The notes beneath the pieces were generated by a model. It saw nothing but the letters and a program-made list of their open reading frames with translations, was not told where the DNA came from and made no database searches. Shown here one piece after another: positions 1-8,567 of a stretch of 29,990 nt of DNA. Position 1 is the first letter of the stretch; every line of letters begins with the position of its first letter. The DNA comes from an uncultured Desulfovibrio sp. (GTDB taxonomy: Bacteria; Desulfobacterota; Desulfovibrionia; Desulfovibrionales; Desulfovibrionaceae). Position numbers and translations under genes: made by a program. Location: positions 1-29,990 of the forward strand of contig URHE01000015.1 of assembly GCA_900547595.1 (NCBI GenBank), in the 5' to 3' direction.

Positions 1-147
1 CCCTTCGCTCCGCTTCGGGCGGCCAGCGGAAAAACCTCTTTTCCGCACTGGAGAAACCATAACGGAGTTTAATGAGGTCTGAGCCTAGGGAAACAACGGA
101 TTCCGTTGAACATCAGGCCCCCGCATGGGCCGCGGCAAGAGCTCGGG

Positions 148-3100
148 ATGGAGCAGCAGAACACACATAGCGCGAATATCGCGGCCATCTTCATCCGCCG
201 CCCGGTGGCGACGGTGCTCATCATGCTCGGCATGCTCTTTTTCGGCATCACGGGCTACCGCTCCCTGCCGGTCAACCAGCTGCCCAATGTGGATTTTCCC
301 ACCATTTCCGTGCTGGCCGACCTGCCCGGGGCGGACCCGGAAACCATGGCCGCCTCGGTGGCAACGCCGCTGGAAAAGGAATTTTTCACTATCGCGGGCA
401 TCGACTCCATCTCCTCCATCAACGCCACGGGCCGCACGCGCATCACCATCCAGTTTGCCCTTGATCGCGATATTGACGCTGCCGCGCTGGATGTGCAGTC
501 GGCCATCGGCCTGGCGCAGCGGCGCCTGCCGTCGAGCATGACCACGCCGCCGAGCTTCCGCAAGGTGAATCCGGCGGATCTGCCCATCATGTATCTCTGC
601 GTGTCCTCGCCCACCCTGCCGCTCTACCAGCTCAACGAATATGCGGACACGCTCATCGGCCAGCGCCTTTCCATGGTGGAGGGCGTGGCCCAGGTGGTCA
701 TTTACGGTCAGAAGAAATACGCGGTGCGCGTCCAGCTTGACCCGGACGCGCTCGCCACGCGCGGTCTGGGCATCGACGAGGTGGCGGACGCCGTGGCCGC
801 CGCCAATTCCATGCTCCCCACCGGATCGCTTGAAGGGGCGCAGCGCAGCCGGGCCATCAAGTCTTCCGGGCAGCTTTTTGACGCCCGCGCCTTTGAGGAC
901 ACGGTGGTGGCCTACCGCAACGGCGCGCCCGTGCGCCTGCGCGAGCTGGGCACCGTGGTGGACAGCGTCCAGCAGGACAAGCAGCTCTCCTGGAGCAACG
1001 GCGCCATGCCGAGCATCACTCTGGCGGTGGAACGCCAGCCCGGCGCCAATACCGTGGAGGTGGTGGATACCATCCGCAAGCTCCTGCCTGGGCTGGTGCG
1101 CCAGCTGCCGCCCTCGGTGAAGCTGGAGATTTTTTACGACCGGTCGGAGTCCATCCGCGAGTCCGTGGCGGACGTGAAGTTCACCCTGGTGCTCACGGTA
1201 TTTCTTGTGGTGCTGGTCATCTTTCTCTTTCTGCGCAACCTGCCGGCGACCATCATTCCTTCGCTGGCGCTGCCCATGTCGGTCATTTCCACCTTCGCCG
1301 TCATGGCGGTCATGGGCTACAGCCTCGACAACCTCTCGCTCATGGCCCTGACCCTGGCCGTGGGTTTTGTGGTGGATGACGCCATCGTCATGCTCGAAAA
1401 TATCGTGCGCCACCAGGAAATGGGCAAGACGCCGCTTCAGGCGGCCTACGACGGCTCGGCGGAGATCGGCTTCACCATCGTTTCCATGACTATTTCGCTG
1501 GCCGCCGTCTTCATTCCCGTGCTTTTCATGGGCGGCATCGTGGGGCGATTGTTCCGGGAATTCGCCGTGGTCATCATCGCGGCCATCCTCTGCTCCGGCG
1601 TGGTCTCGCTGACGCTCACGCCCATGCTCTGCGCGTATTTCCTCAAGGCGGGCGTGGCGCACAGGCCGGGTCACGAGGGCCTCTACGGCAGGCTTGAACG
1701 CATGTTCGACGCCCTGGCGCGCGGCTATGCGCGCTCGCTGGAGTTTGTGCTCCGCCACCGGCTTGCCGCGCTGTGGGCGTCCTTCGCGCTGCTGGGGCTC
1801 ACGGTCTGGCTGGCGGTCATTGTGCCCAAGGGATTTCTCCCCGCGGAAGACATGGGCTTTCTTGTGGCCAGCACCGAGGCGGAGCAGGGCGTTTCCTTTC
1901 AGGGCATGGTGGAGGCCCAGCACACGCTCGATGCCCAGCTGGAGAAAGATCCGGACGTGGCCCGCTACAATTCGGTGGTCGGCATCGTGGGCTCGAGCCA
2001 GAGCATGAATACGGGCAATCTGCTCATGCACCTTCGGCCGCACGGCGAGCGGCCGCACATCAATGACGTGGCCCAGCGCCTGCGGCGCGAACTCAATGCC
2101 TCGCCGGCGCTGCGGGTATTCGTGCGCGTGCCCCCGGCCATCAATATCGGCGGCCGCGCGGCCAAGGCGCTTTACCAGTACACCATGTTCGGGCCGGACA
2201 TGGAGGCGCTGTACGCCAGCGCGCAAAAGGTGGAGGACGCCCTACGCGCGCTGCCGCAGGTGCAGGACGTGAACAGCGACCTGCAACTCAAGAATCCCGA
2301 ATTGCGCGTGCGCATCGACCGCAACCGCGCGGCCGCCCTGGGCGTGAGCCCCCACCAGATCGAGCTTGCCCTGCAATCGGCCTACGGCTCGCGCGAGATA
2401 TCCACCATCTATGCGCCCAACAACGATTACAAGGTCTTCGTCGAGCTGGAAAAGCGCTTCCAGCAGGACGATTCCGCGCTTTCGCGCCTCTATGTGCGGG
2501 CGGCGGACGGCGACCTCGTGCCCCTGAGCACGCTCGCCACGCTGGAACCGGGCGTGGGCCCCATCGCCGTCAATCACAATGGACAGTTCCCGGCGGTGAC
2601 CATTTCGTTCAATCTCAGGCCGGGCGTTGCCCTGAGCGAGGGCGTGGCGGCGGTCGGCGCGGCGGCGGCCCCGCTTTTGCCGGACTCCGTGACCGCCGAG
2701 TTCCAGGGCACGGCCCAGGCTTTCCAGAGTTCCCTCGAAGGCATGGGCTGGCTGCTCTTTCTCGCCATTGTGGTCATCTATCTGGTGCTCGGCATCCTCT
2801 ACGAGAGCTTCATCCATCCGCTGACCATCCTCTCCGGGCTGCCGGCGGCGGGCTTCGGCGCGCTTTTCACGCTCTGGCTTTTCGGCATGGAGCTCAACCT
2901 GTATGGCTTTGTGGGCGTCATCATGCTGCTCGGCATTGTCAAGAAGAATGCCATCATGATGCTCGACTTCGCCCTGGAGGCGCAGCGGCGCGACCCCACG
3001 GTGACGCCGCTGGCCGCCATCACCGAGGGCTGCCATGTGCGCTTCCGGCCCATCATGATGACCACCATGGCCGCCCTCATGGGCGCCTTGCCCATCGCCA

Positions 3101-3291
3101 TCGGCATCGGCGCCGGCGCGGACGCGCGGCGCCCGCTGGGCATGGCCGTGGTGGGCGGCCTCTGCTTTTCGCAGGTGGTGACGCTCTACATCACGCCGGT
3201 CTATTACTACTACATGGAACGGCTTTCACGCCGCATGCTCCGTTCCGGGCGCAAGGCGCGCAGGGACGGGAGCCTCGCTGACGCGCGTTGA
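148..3291 (+). CDS. RND-family efflux pump inner-membrane permease (HAE1/MdtC-like)
   Basis: A 1047-residue protein, the usual length for a proton-driven RND drug/hydrophobe efflux permease, which works as a trimer with a periplasmic adaptor and an outer-membrane channel. The N-terminus has the family signature IFIRRPVATVL before the first membrane helix. The two acidic proton-relay residues of TM4 are seen in GFVVDDAIVMLEN, and the TM10 lysine lies in GIVKKNAIMMLDF, a form typical of MdtB/MdtC and other HAE1 pumps. Two large periplasmic loops separate two six-helix bundles. An in-frame TTG lies upstream at 106, but ATG 148 fits the family's usual start better and has a weak purine-rich AAGAG before it. 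Bases 1-80 carry only the last codons of possible upstream frames and an 8-bp hairpin (26-46), so the adaptor gene expected upstream cannot be confirmed. Substrate unknown. Confidence 0.93.
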   Translation: MEQQNTHSANIAAIFIRRPVATVLIMLGMLFFGITGYRSLPVNQLPNVDFPTISVLADLPGADPETMAASVATPLEKEFFTIAGIDSISSINATGRTRITIQFALDRDIDAAALDVQSAIGLAQRRLPSSMTTPPSFRKVNPADLPIMYLCVSSPTLPLYQLNEYADTLIGQRLSMVEGVAQVVIYGQKKYAVRVQLDPDALATRGLGIDEVADAVAAANSMLPTGSLEGAQRSRAIKSSGQLFDARAFEDTVVAYRNGAPVRLRELGTVVDSVQQDKQLSWSNGAMPSITLAVERQPGANTVEVVDTIRKLLPGLVRQLPPSVKLEIFYDRSESIRESVADVKFTLVLTVFLVVLVIFLFLRNLPATIIPSLALPMSVISTFAVMAVMGYSLDNLSLMALTLAVGFVVDDAIVMLENIVRHQEMGKTPLQAAYDGSAEIGFTIVSMTISLAAVFIPVLFMGGIVGRLFREFAVVIIAAILCSGVVSLTLTPMLCAYFLKAGVAHRPGHEGLYGRLERMFDALARGYARSLEFVLRHRLAALWASFALLGLTVWLAVIVPKGFLPAEDMGFLVASTEAEQGVSFQGMVEAQHTLDAQLEKDPDVARYNSVVGIVGSSQSMNTGNLLMHLRPHGERPHINDVAQRLRRELNASPALRVFVRVPPAINIGGRAAKALYQYTMFGPDMEALYASAQKVEDALRALPQVQDVNSDLQLKNPELRVRIDRNRAAALGVSPHQIELALQSAYGSREISTIYAPNNDYKVFVELEKRFQQDDSALSRLYVRAADGDLVPLSTLATLEPGVGPIAVNHNGQFPAVTISFNLRPGVALSEGVAAVGAAAAPLLPDSVTAEFQGTAQAFQSSLEGMGWLLFLAIVVIYLVLGILYESFIHPLTILSGLPAAGFGALFTLWLFGMELNLYGFVGVIMLLGIVKKNAIMMLDFALEAQRRDPTVTPLAAITEGCHVRFRPIMMTTMAALMGALPIAIGIGAGADARRPLGMAVVGGLCFSQVVTLYITPVYYYYMERLSRRMLRSGRKARRDGSLADAR

Positions 3292-3365
3292 CAGCGCAGC
3301 ACGCACGGCCTACCTTTACGGCGAATTTCCGGCGTTGCGCCGGAGGAGAAAACAAAGGACACGTC

Positions 3366-4580
3366 ATGCCCCTGAGTAGCGTTGAAGAGGCCGTTGCGGA
3401 TATCCGGCAGGGCCGGATGGTCATTCTTGTGGACGATGAGGACCGGGAAAATGAGGGCGACCTGACCATGGCCGCCGAGCATGTGACGCCCGAAGCCATC
3501 AACTTCATGGCGAAATTCGGGCGCGGCCTCATCTGCCTTCCGCTTGCGCCGGAACTGGTGGACAGGCTGGGCCTGCCCATGATGACCCAACGCAACGGCT
3601 CGCGCTTCGGCACCAACTTCACGGTTTCGGTCGAGGCGCGGGAGGGGATATCCACCGGCATTTCCGCCGCTGACCGCGCCACCACCATCAAGGCCGCCGT
3701 GGCCGACGGGGCGCGGCCCGAGGACCTTGTCTCCCCGGGGCATGTCTTTCCGCTCCGCGCCAAGGCCGGGGGGGTGCTCGCGCGCACCGGGCAGACAGAG
3801 GGCGGCGTGGACCTGGCGCGCCTGGCGGGTCTCAAGCCCGCGGCCGTCATCTGCGAGGTCATGCGTGACGACGGCACCATGGCGCGCATGCCCGATCTGG
3901 AAATCTTCGCGCGGGAGCACGGCCTGAAGATCGTGGCCGTCAAGGATATTATCCGCTATCGGCTGGAACGCGGCCAGGTCTCGGTGCGGCGCGACGCCAC
4001 GGCGCATCTGCCGAGCATGTACGGCGATTTCATCGTGCATGCCTATGAAAGCGAAATGGAGCCGGGCACGCATCTTGCCCTGGTCAAGGGCGACATCAGC
4101 GGGCCGGAGCCTGTCCTGGTGCGCGTGCACAGCCAGTGCCTCACCGGGGACGCCCTGGGTTCCCTGCGTTGCGACTGCCGGGGCCAGCTCGGCGCGGCCC
4201 TGCGCCAGATCGAAAACGAGGGCAGGGGCGTCCTGCTCTATATGCGGCAGGAAGGGCGGGGCATCGGCCTTGCCAACAAGATACGCGCCTATGCGCTTCA
4301 GGATCAGGGCTATGACACGGTGGAGGCCAACCGCATGCTGGGCTTCCCCGACGACCTGCGCGACTACGGCACCGGCGCCCAGATGCTGGTGGACCTCGGC
4401 ATCCACAAGATACGGCTCCTGACGAACAATCCCAAGAAGATCGTCGGTCTTTCCGGGTATGGCATCGAGATCGTGGAGCGCGTGCCCATTGAGGTCGAGG
4501 CGTGCCCCGAAAACGAGGCATACCTGCGCACCAAGAAGGAAAAAATGGCGCACCTGCTCAAGGGCATCCGCTGCCACTGA
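3366..4580 (+). CDS. ribBA: Bifunctional 3,4-dihydroxy-2-butanone-4-phosphate synthase / GTP cyclohydrolase II
   Basis: Makes both precursors of riboflavin: the four-carbon unit from ribulose 5-phosphate (RibB half, residues 1-200) and the pyrimidine precursor from GTP (RibA half, 205-404). The RibB active-site loop DRENEGDL is at 26-33. The RibA half has the zinc-site cysteines C258, C269 and C271 in HSQCLTGDALGSLRCDCRG and the GTP-binding stretch RQEGRGIGL near 294-302. Length 404 is normal for the fusion. ATG 3366 is chosen because GGAGGAG lies upstream and translation begins with the standard RibB N-terminus; coding potential continues in frame upstream to 3288 but without family similarity. 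It starts 75 bp after the efflux gene, too close for an FMN riboswitch. No other rib gene is in the window. Confidence 0.97.
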   Translation: MPLSSVEEAVADIRQGRMVILVDDEDRENEGDLTMAAEHVTPEAINFMAKFGRGLICLPLAPELVDRLGLPMMTQRNGSRFGTNFTVSVEAREGISTGISAADRATTIKAAVADGARPEDLVSPGHVFPLRAKAGGVLARTGQTEGGVDLARLAGLKPAAVICEVMRDDGTMARMPDLEIFAREHGLKIVAVKDIIRYRLERGQVSVRRDATAHLPSMYGDFIVHAYESEMEPGTHLALVKGDISGPEPVLVRVHSQCLTGDALGSLRCDCRGQLGAALRQIENEGRGVLLYMRQEGRGIGLANKIRAYALQDQGYDTVEANRMLGFPDDLRDYGTGAQMLVDLGIHKIRLLTNNPKKIVGLSGYGIEIVERVPIEVEACPENEAYLRTKKEKMAHLLKGIRCH

Positions 4581-4632
4581 GCGCGGAGCCTCTGGGTGGG
4601 TTCAGCGCGCGGGGCGCATGCCCCGGCCCTGC

Positions 4633-4722
4633 GGAGGGATGGCAGAGCGGCTGATTGCGGTGGTCTTGAAAACCACTTGGGGTTCACGCCCCACGGGGGT
4701 TCAAATCCCTCTCCCTCCGCCA
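4633..4722 (+). tRNA. tRNA-Ser, anticodon UGA
   Basis: A 90-nt class II tRNA. The acceptor arm pairs GGAGGGA (4633-4639) with TCCCTCC, followed by discriminator G and an encoded CCA (4720-4722). The anticodon stem GTGGT/ACCAC encloses the loop CTTGAAA with anticodon TGA. The long variable arm (GGGG-TTCAC-GCCCC type) is what identifies serine. The T arm contains GGTTCAAATC. A terminator follows at once. Confidence 0.97.
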
Positions 4723-4746
4723 AATGAGTATCCGTTTATGTTCAGG

Positions 4747-4788
4747 AAAGTCCGCAACGCCTTGAGCAAAGCGGACTTTCTTTGTTTT
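4747..4788 (+). terminator. Rho-independent terminator after tRNA-Ser
   Basis: A perfect 9-bp stem AAAGTCCGC (4747-4755) / GCGGACTTT (4771-4779) with a 15-nt loop is followed by a T-rich run CTTTGTTTT. It sits 24 bp after the tRNA CCA end and fits as the end of the tRNA transcript. Confidence 0.8.
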
Positions 4789-4808
4789 ATGTGTTCGCTA
4801 TAATCCGC

Positions 4809-5077
4809 TAGAGCGGTTTGGTAATGAAAGTATCCAAACCGCTCTGGCGACAGCGTTAGCTGGCGCCCGTGCCGAATGGCGGTAGCCGTTGCCGCTTCAG
4901 CGGCTTACGGATAGCGACAGCGGTTACGTTGACTGCCTGTTGCGTTAACCAAATGCTGTCTTCAGCAGTAGCTTCCTGCGTCGCAACGGCTGAAGCAGCA
5001 TCCAGACCGCGTTCTGGACGCGAAATGATGGCAGCGAAGCGATTGAAAATAGATATTTTCAATCACAAAATGCTCTA
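4809..5077. repeat. 269-bp MITE-like element with imperfect terminal inverted repeats and subterminal hairpins
   Basis: The left end begins TAGAGCGGTTTG and the right end, read on the other strand, begins TAGAGCATTTTG. About 20 of the first 26 positions agree. Each end carries a strong hairpin: a perfect 12-bp stem at 4810-4821/4834-4845 and a perfect 10-bp stem at 5041-5050/5055-5064. Ends terminate in TA. No convincing protein is encoded; short frames on both strands lack ribosome binding sites. The left hairpin is copy 1 of a motif that recurs at 12136-12172 and 22549-22585. No transposase is nearby, so any movement would need a trans-acting enzyme. The class is an inference. Confidence 0.6.
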
Positions 5078-5164
5078 AGGTTCGTTGACAGCCGCGCAAT
5101 TTGGGGGCCGCGATGGGGTGCGGGCTGTCGCACAAAATGAGAATTTTTCACGATAACTGAGAAC

Positions 5165-5199
5165 GTGCCGGGGCAGATTTTCCGCTCTGGCACTTTTTT
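5165..5199 (+). terminator. Orphan rho-independent terminator
   Basis: GTGCCGGGGC (5165-5174) pairs with GCTCTGGCAC (5184-5193), 10 bp with two G-U pairs, and is followed by six T. No coding gene on the + strand precedes it after the tRNA terminator, so it either backs up upstream read-through or ends a short non-coding RNA from 5078-5199. A small hairpin (GTGCG/CGCAC, 5118-5133) also lies in this stretch. Confidence 0.65.
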
Positions 5200-5221
5200 G
5201 TATACGCGCGTGCGCGAGGGC

Positions 5222-5250
5222 AAAAGAAAGGCCGCCCGGAGAGAGCGGCC
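5222..5250 (-). terminator. Terminator of the hsd operon and small membrane genes
   Basis: On the minus strand GGCCGC (5250-5245) pairs with GCGGCC (5235-5230) around a 9-nt loop, then TTTCTTTT follows. It lies 27 bp after the stop codon of the 27-residue ORF, supporting transcription of that ORF and its partner as the tail of the operon. Confidence 0.75.
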
Positions 5251-5276
5251 AGTGGTTGCGTTGGGAAAGTACGGCA

Positions 5277-5360
5277 TCAGGACTTGAGAAAGAACTTGGC
5301 CCAGACGCCTACGCAAAAGACCAGGACTCCGACAAGGGCAAAAGCCGTCCACGCGCTCAT
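5277..5360 (-). CDS. 27-residue single-span membrane protein, function unknown
   Basis: A tiny ORF starting ATG at 5360 (MSAWTAFALV) and ending KFFLKS before TGA. Residues 4-22 form one uninterrupted hydrophobic helix (VGVLVFCVGVW core) with lysines only at the C-terminal end, predicting N-out/C-in insertion by the positive-inside rule. A GAGAGG ribosome binding site lies about 9 nt upstream, overlapping the end of the preceding 48-codon gene, so the two are probably translationally coupled (11-bp gap). A terminator follows at 5250. In size and shape it resembles accessory subunits such as KdpF, but no kdp genes are present. I do not recognise a family. It could be a small toxin, a regulator of a membrane complex or an RM accessory factor. 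Confidence 0.6.
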   Translation of the reverse strand: MSAWTAFALVGVLVFCVGVWAKFFLKS

Positions 5361-5371
5361 TGTTTGGCCTC

Positions 5372-5518
5372 TCACGCTGTCAGGATATAACTGCCAAGCA
5401 GGAAAGCTCCTGCCAGCCAAATGCCGTCCGTTTTTTCCTGAAAGACACCCAGGGCGATACCGACAATCGCAAGTTTTTGCATGGTGTCCGCTGTGAGTTT
5501 CAAGATGGCTTTTTTCAT
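5372..5518 (-). CDS. 48-residue two-helix membrane protein, function unknown
   Basis: ATG 5518 is preceded by GAGGCGGAT, a good ribosome binding site. The protein begins with a basic amphipathic segment (MKKAILKLTADTMQK), then a hydrophobic helix (about 16-26), a short polar turn (QEKTDG, 27-32) and a second hydrophobic helix (33-47) ending at the C-terminus. This hairpin topology resembles small holin-like or stress membrane proteins, but I cannot name a family. It starts 76 bp after the hsdR stop with no terminator between them, on the same strand, so it is probably co-transcribed with the restriction operon. Codon choice matches the GC-rich genome, and the good ribosome sites of both tail genes argue they are real. 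Confidence 0.65.
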   Translation of the reverse strand: MKKAILKLTADTMQKLAIVGIALGVFQEKTDGIWLAGAFLLGSYILTA

Positions 5519-5594
5519 ATCCGCCTCACACCTCACAGATACCCACTAAGCGGCCCGCTGTCCATGCCGGATGCTTCCTCTGCCGCAAACGGCG

Positions 5595-8567
5595 TTAAGC
5601 GCAGGCCGTCCGCAGGCTTCTGTAAATCTCGTCGGAAAAGATGCCCAGCACCTCGCGCTTGATTTCGTCATTTTCCAGCAGCAGCGTGTAGAAGTCCTGG
5701 TTCTGTGACAGCCCCTCGATGAGCGCCTCGTCAACGTCATCGAAGTAGGAAAACTCAAAATCCTTCCGGGTATTATTCTTCGCGCTGGTCCGCAGCCTGT
5801 CGGACTTCACCAGGATGTCCCGTATCTGGAGCATGGCCTTCACCACGATGTCGCTGTCATAGTTTCTGCCGGTGCGGCTGTTGATCTCATCAATGATTTC
5901 GGAAAGCCGCTTTTCCTTGTCCTCGGTCAGGCCGAAGCGCTCCGCCGTGGGCAGTTTCACGATGGGGTCGGGCACCAGGTCCGGCGCGGCATGCTCCCGC
6001 ACTTTCTTTTGCGCGAAGCCGGAAGCCCGGATCTTTTCCGTCAGGTCAAAGCCCGCGCCGGAATGCCGGATATTGATGAAAGCGAGCAGGTAGGTGATGA
6101 AAGTATACTTCTTGTGCAGGTCAACATCCTCGAAGCAGGATGCCTGCAACAGGAATTCATAGAAGCGCACGAAGCTCTGCATCAGCTCAACGCACTCGTG
6201 CCGGGCATCCTCGTCATAATGTTCCAGCAGCGTCTTGCTCTTTTCCAGAAAGAAGGCGAGCTGCTGCTTCTGTTTGCCCGTAACTTTCGGGGAATACAGG
6301 ATCGTGTTGGCTGTTTCGATATCCCCGGGGTCAAGGATGGCATGGGCGTCTATCCGCGCCTCAAGGTCGTAGACGGCATCCGGAGTCACGGAATTGGCCA
6401 GCAGGGTGATCGTATGATAGGGCCTGAAGGCGGACTCCATGGCGTCATAGCTGTTCACGAAGTCCAGAACAAAAGTTTTCTTGTCATAGGGGGGCCGGAT
6501 GCGGTTCAGGCGCGACAGGGTCTGCACGGCGTTGACGCCCCTGAGCTTCTTGAGGATGTACATGGCGCACAGCCTGGACTGGTCAAAGCCCGTCTGGTAC
6601 TTGTTCGCCACCAGGAGCAGCTGACAGCCCGGCTTGTCGAACATGGCCTGGGTCCTGGATTCCGGGAAGCCGTTCAGCGATGCCTCGGTATATTCCGTCT
6701 CGTCATGGGGCAGTTGCACCTTGCCGGAAAAGGCCACCAGCGCCTTCATGTCGGCATAGCCCTTCCGCTTCAGATAGTCGCGCACGGCCTGGAAGTATTT
6801 CACCGCGCTCTGCCGGGAAGGCGTGACCACCATGGCCTTGGCCGTGCCGCCCAGCTCCTGCATGACCGACGCGCGGAAATGCTCCACAATGACTTCCACC
6901 CGCTGGGCGATATTGGTGTCGTGCAGCTCCACGAACCGGGCGATCTGGCGCTTGGCGGCATTGGTCCTGTAGCGGGGGTCCTCCTGGATCGCCTTGTTGA
7001 TGCGGTAAAAGGTGGCGTATTCCGTGTAGTTGCGGAGCACGTCAAGAATGAAGCCCTCCTCGATGGCCTGCTTCATGGAATAGACGTGAAATGCCTCCCG
7101 CTGGCCGTGCGGGTTCAGGCGCCCGAACAGCTGGAGCGTCGTTGGCTTGGGCGTGGCCGTGAAGGCGAAAATGGAGACATTGGCCTGCTTGCCGTGGAGC
7201 TCGATCTCCTGTCTGATCATGTCCTCCACATCTCCGGGCGCCTCGTCCCCGGCGCCGAGGGTTTTGGTGACGGCGCCCATTTCCCTGCCGGTGGTGGAGG
7301 AATGGGCCTCGTCGATGATGACCGCGAAGCGCTTGGATCTCAGGTCCTTCACCCTGTCCGCGATGTAGGGGAACTTCTGGATGGTCGTGGCGATGATTTT
7401 CGTGTTGCCTTCCAGCGCCAGGCGCAGGTCTTCGGAGGTGCAGGACTCGTCCAGCACCTTGATGAGGCCGGACTTGTGCTCCAGCGCCATGATGGCTTTT
7501 TGCAGCTGCCGGTCCACGACCACGCGGTCAGTCATGATGACGATATTGTCAAAGATGATCCTGTCATCGGCATCATGCAGGCTCGCCAGCCGGTGGGCCA
7601 GCCAGGCGATGGTCTTGGTCTTGCCCGAACCCGCGCTGTGCTGGATGAGATAGTTGAGGGCCGTGCCGTTGACGCGCACATCGGCGAGCAGCTTCCTGAC
7701 AGCGTCCAGCTGGTGATAGCGCGGAAAGATCAGGCTCTCCTCCTGCCGTGTCCGGCCCGTCTCCCCGCTGACGCGTTCCTCCACATCCATGAGGAGAAAG
7801 CGGCTGATGAGGTCCAGAATGGTATCTTTTGTGAGGATGTCCTCCCACATGTAGGAGACGCTGTATCTGTCCGCACGGGCCGGATTGCCCGCCCCCGCCG
7901 TGACACCGTGGCCGTCGCCCATGTTGAAGGGCAGGAATGCCGTGCCTTCGCCCTCAAGGCGCGTGGCCATGTGGACCTGCTGAAGGTCCATGGCGAAGTT
8001 GACCAAGGTGCCCGCCTTGAAACGGAAGAGGCGCGTTTTGGGGTCGCGTTCGGTGCGGAACTGGAAGATGGCGTCCCCATAGGACTGTCCGGCCATGTTG
8101 CATTTGAGCTCGATTGCCACGATGGCAAGGCCGTTGAGGAAGATGACCACATCGACGCGCTCCCTGTCGCTGGCCCGGACCTCTTCCATCACGGAAAAGA
8201 GGTTTTGCTCATACTTGCGGCGCAATTCGGCGTTGAAGGACGTGGCCGGCCGTGTATACATGAGCTCCAGTTTATGATTGGCGATCTCGATGCCGTTGCG
8301 CAGGATGCCGAGCAGGCTGCCGCGCTTTTTCGTCGCCTCGGCATTGATGAAATTGACGATGGTGTCTTCCAGGGCCTCTCTGTATATCTTTCGCAGGCTG
8401 GCCATGGTTTCCGGCTGCGTTTCGTTGAGGAAGCGGAAGAGCAGTTCCCGGTCCATGGCAAACTGCTGGTCATAGTGCGCGGCCTCGCGGACGAGAAAGC
8501 CGTTATCCTGTTCCAGCCGTTCCAGCAGGAATTTCTGGTAGTCTTTTTCGGAGAGGACGGTCTTCAC
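5595..8567 (-). CDS. hsdR: Type I restriction enzyme R subunit (ATP-dependent translocase and endonuclease)
   Basis: The 990-residue motor and nuclease subunit of a type I restriction-modification complex; it translocates unmodified DNA and cuts at a distance. An N-terminal PD-(D/E)xK nuclease has D139 and E153-x-K155 (AIELK). A superfamily 2 helicase core follows: Walker A SAGSGKTKT at 311-319, DEAH box at 419-422, motif III FTATPKPT, and motif VI QTLSRLNR in the second RecA lobe. The C-terminus is the helical region that docks on the methylase. The start is GTG 8567, whose G-T-G-A overlaps the hsdS stop; AAGGAGG just inside hsdS is a strong ribosome site, so hsdS and hsdR are coupled. No frameshift or missing motif is seen, so the enzyme should be active. 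Confidence 0.96.
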   Translation of the reverse strand: MKTVLSEKDYQKFLLERLEQDNGFLVREAAHYDQQFAMDRELLFRFLNETQPETMASLRKIYREALEDTIVNFINAEATKKRGSLLGILRNGIEIANHKLELMYTRPATSFNAELRRKYEQNLFSVMEEVRASDRERVDVVIFLNGLAIVAIELKCNMAGQSYGDAIFQFRTERDPKTRLFRFKAGTLVNFAMDLQQVHMATRLEGEGTAFLPFNMGDGHGVTAGAGNPARADRYSVSYMWEDILTKDTILDLISRFLLMDVEERVSGETGRTRQEESLIFPRYHQLDAVRKLLADVRVNGTALNYLIQHSAGSGKTKTIAWLAHRLASLHDADDRIIFDNIVIMTDRVVVDRQLQKAIMALEHKSGLIKVLDESCTSEDLRLALEGNTKIIATTIQKFPYIADRVKDLRSKRFAVIIDEAHSSTTGREMGAVTKTLGAGDEAPGDVEDMIRQEIELHGKQANVSIFAFTATPKPTTLQLFGRLNPHGQREAFHVYSMKQAIEEGFILDVLRNYTEYATFYRINKAIQEDPRYRTNAAKRQIARFVELHDTNIAQRVEVIVEHFRASVMQELGGTAKAMVVTPSRQSAVKYFQAVRDYLKRKGYADMKALVAFSGKVQLPHDETEYTEASLNGFPESRTQAMFDKPGCQLLLVANKYQTGFDQSRLCAMYILKKLRGVNAVQTLSRLNRIRPPYDKKTFVLDFVNSYDAMESAFRPYHTITLLANSVTPDAVYDLEARIDAHAILDPGDIETANTILYSPKVTGKQKQQLAFFLEKSKTLLEHYDEDARHECVELMQSFVRFYEFLLQASCFEDVDLHKKYTFITYLLAFINIRHSGAGFDLTEKIRASGFAQKKVREHAAPDLVPDPIVKLPTAERFGLTEDKEKRLSEIIDEINSRTGRNYDSDIVVKAMLQIRDILVKSDRLRTSAKNNTRKDFEFSYFDDVDEALIEGLSQNQDFYTLLLENDEIKREVLGIFSDEIYRSLRTACA

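Noticed and set aside
26..46. 8-bp hairpin GCGGAAAA/TTTTCCGC as a terminator
   Set aside because: No T-run follows it, and the gene it might end lies outside the window.
85..2226. 713-codon open frame on the minus strand, opposite the RND pump
   Set aside because: It is antisense to an unmistakable RND permease, its product is low-complexity (His/Arg/Gly-rich) and it has no recognisable domain; a GC-rich shadow frame.
3292..3365. FMN riboswitch before ribBA
   Set aside because: Only 74 bp are available and none of the conserved RFN-element helices is apparent.
4856..5078. Short frames of 68-69 codons on both strands inside the 269-bp element
   Set aside because: No ribosome sites, and overlapping opposite frames in a region better explained as a structured repeat.
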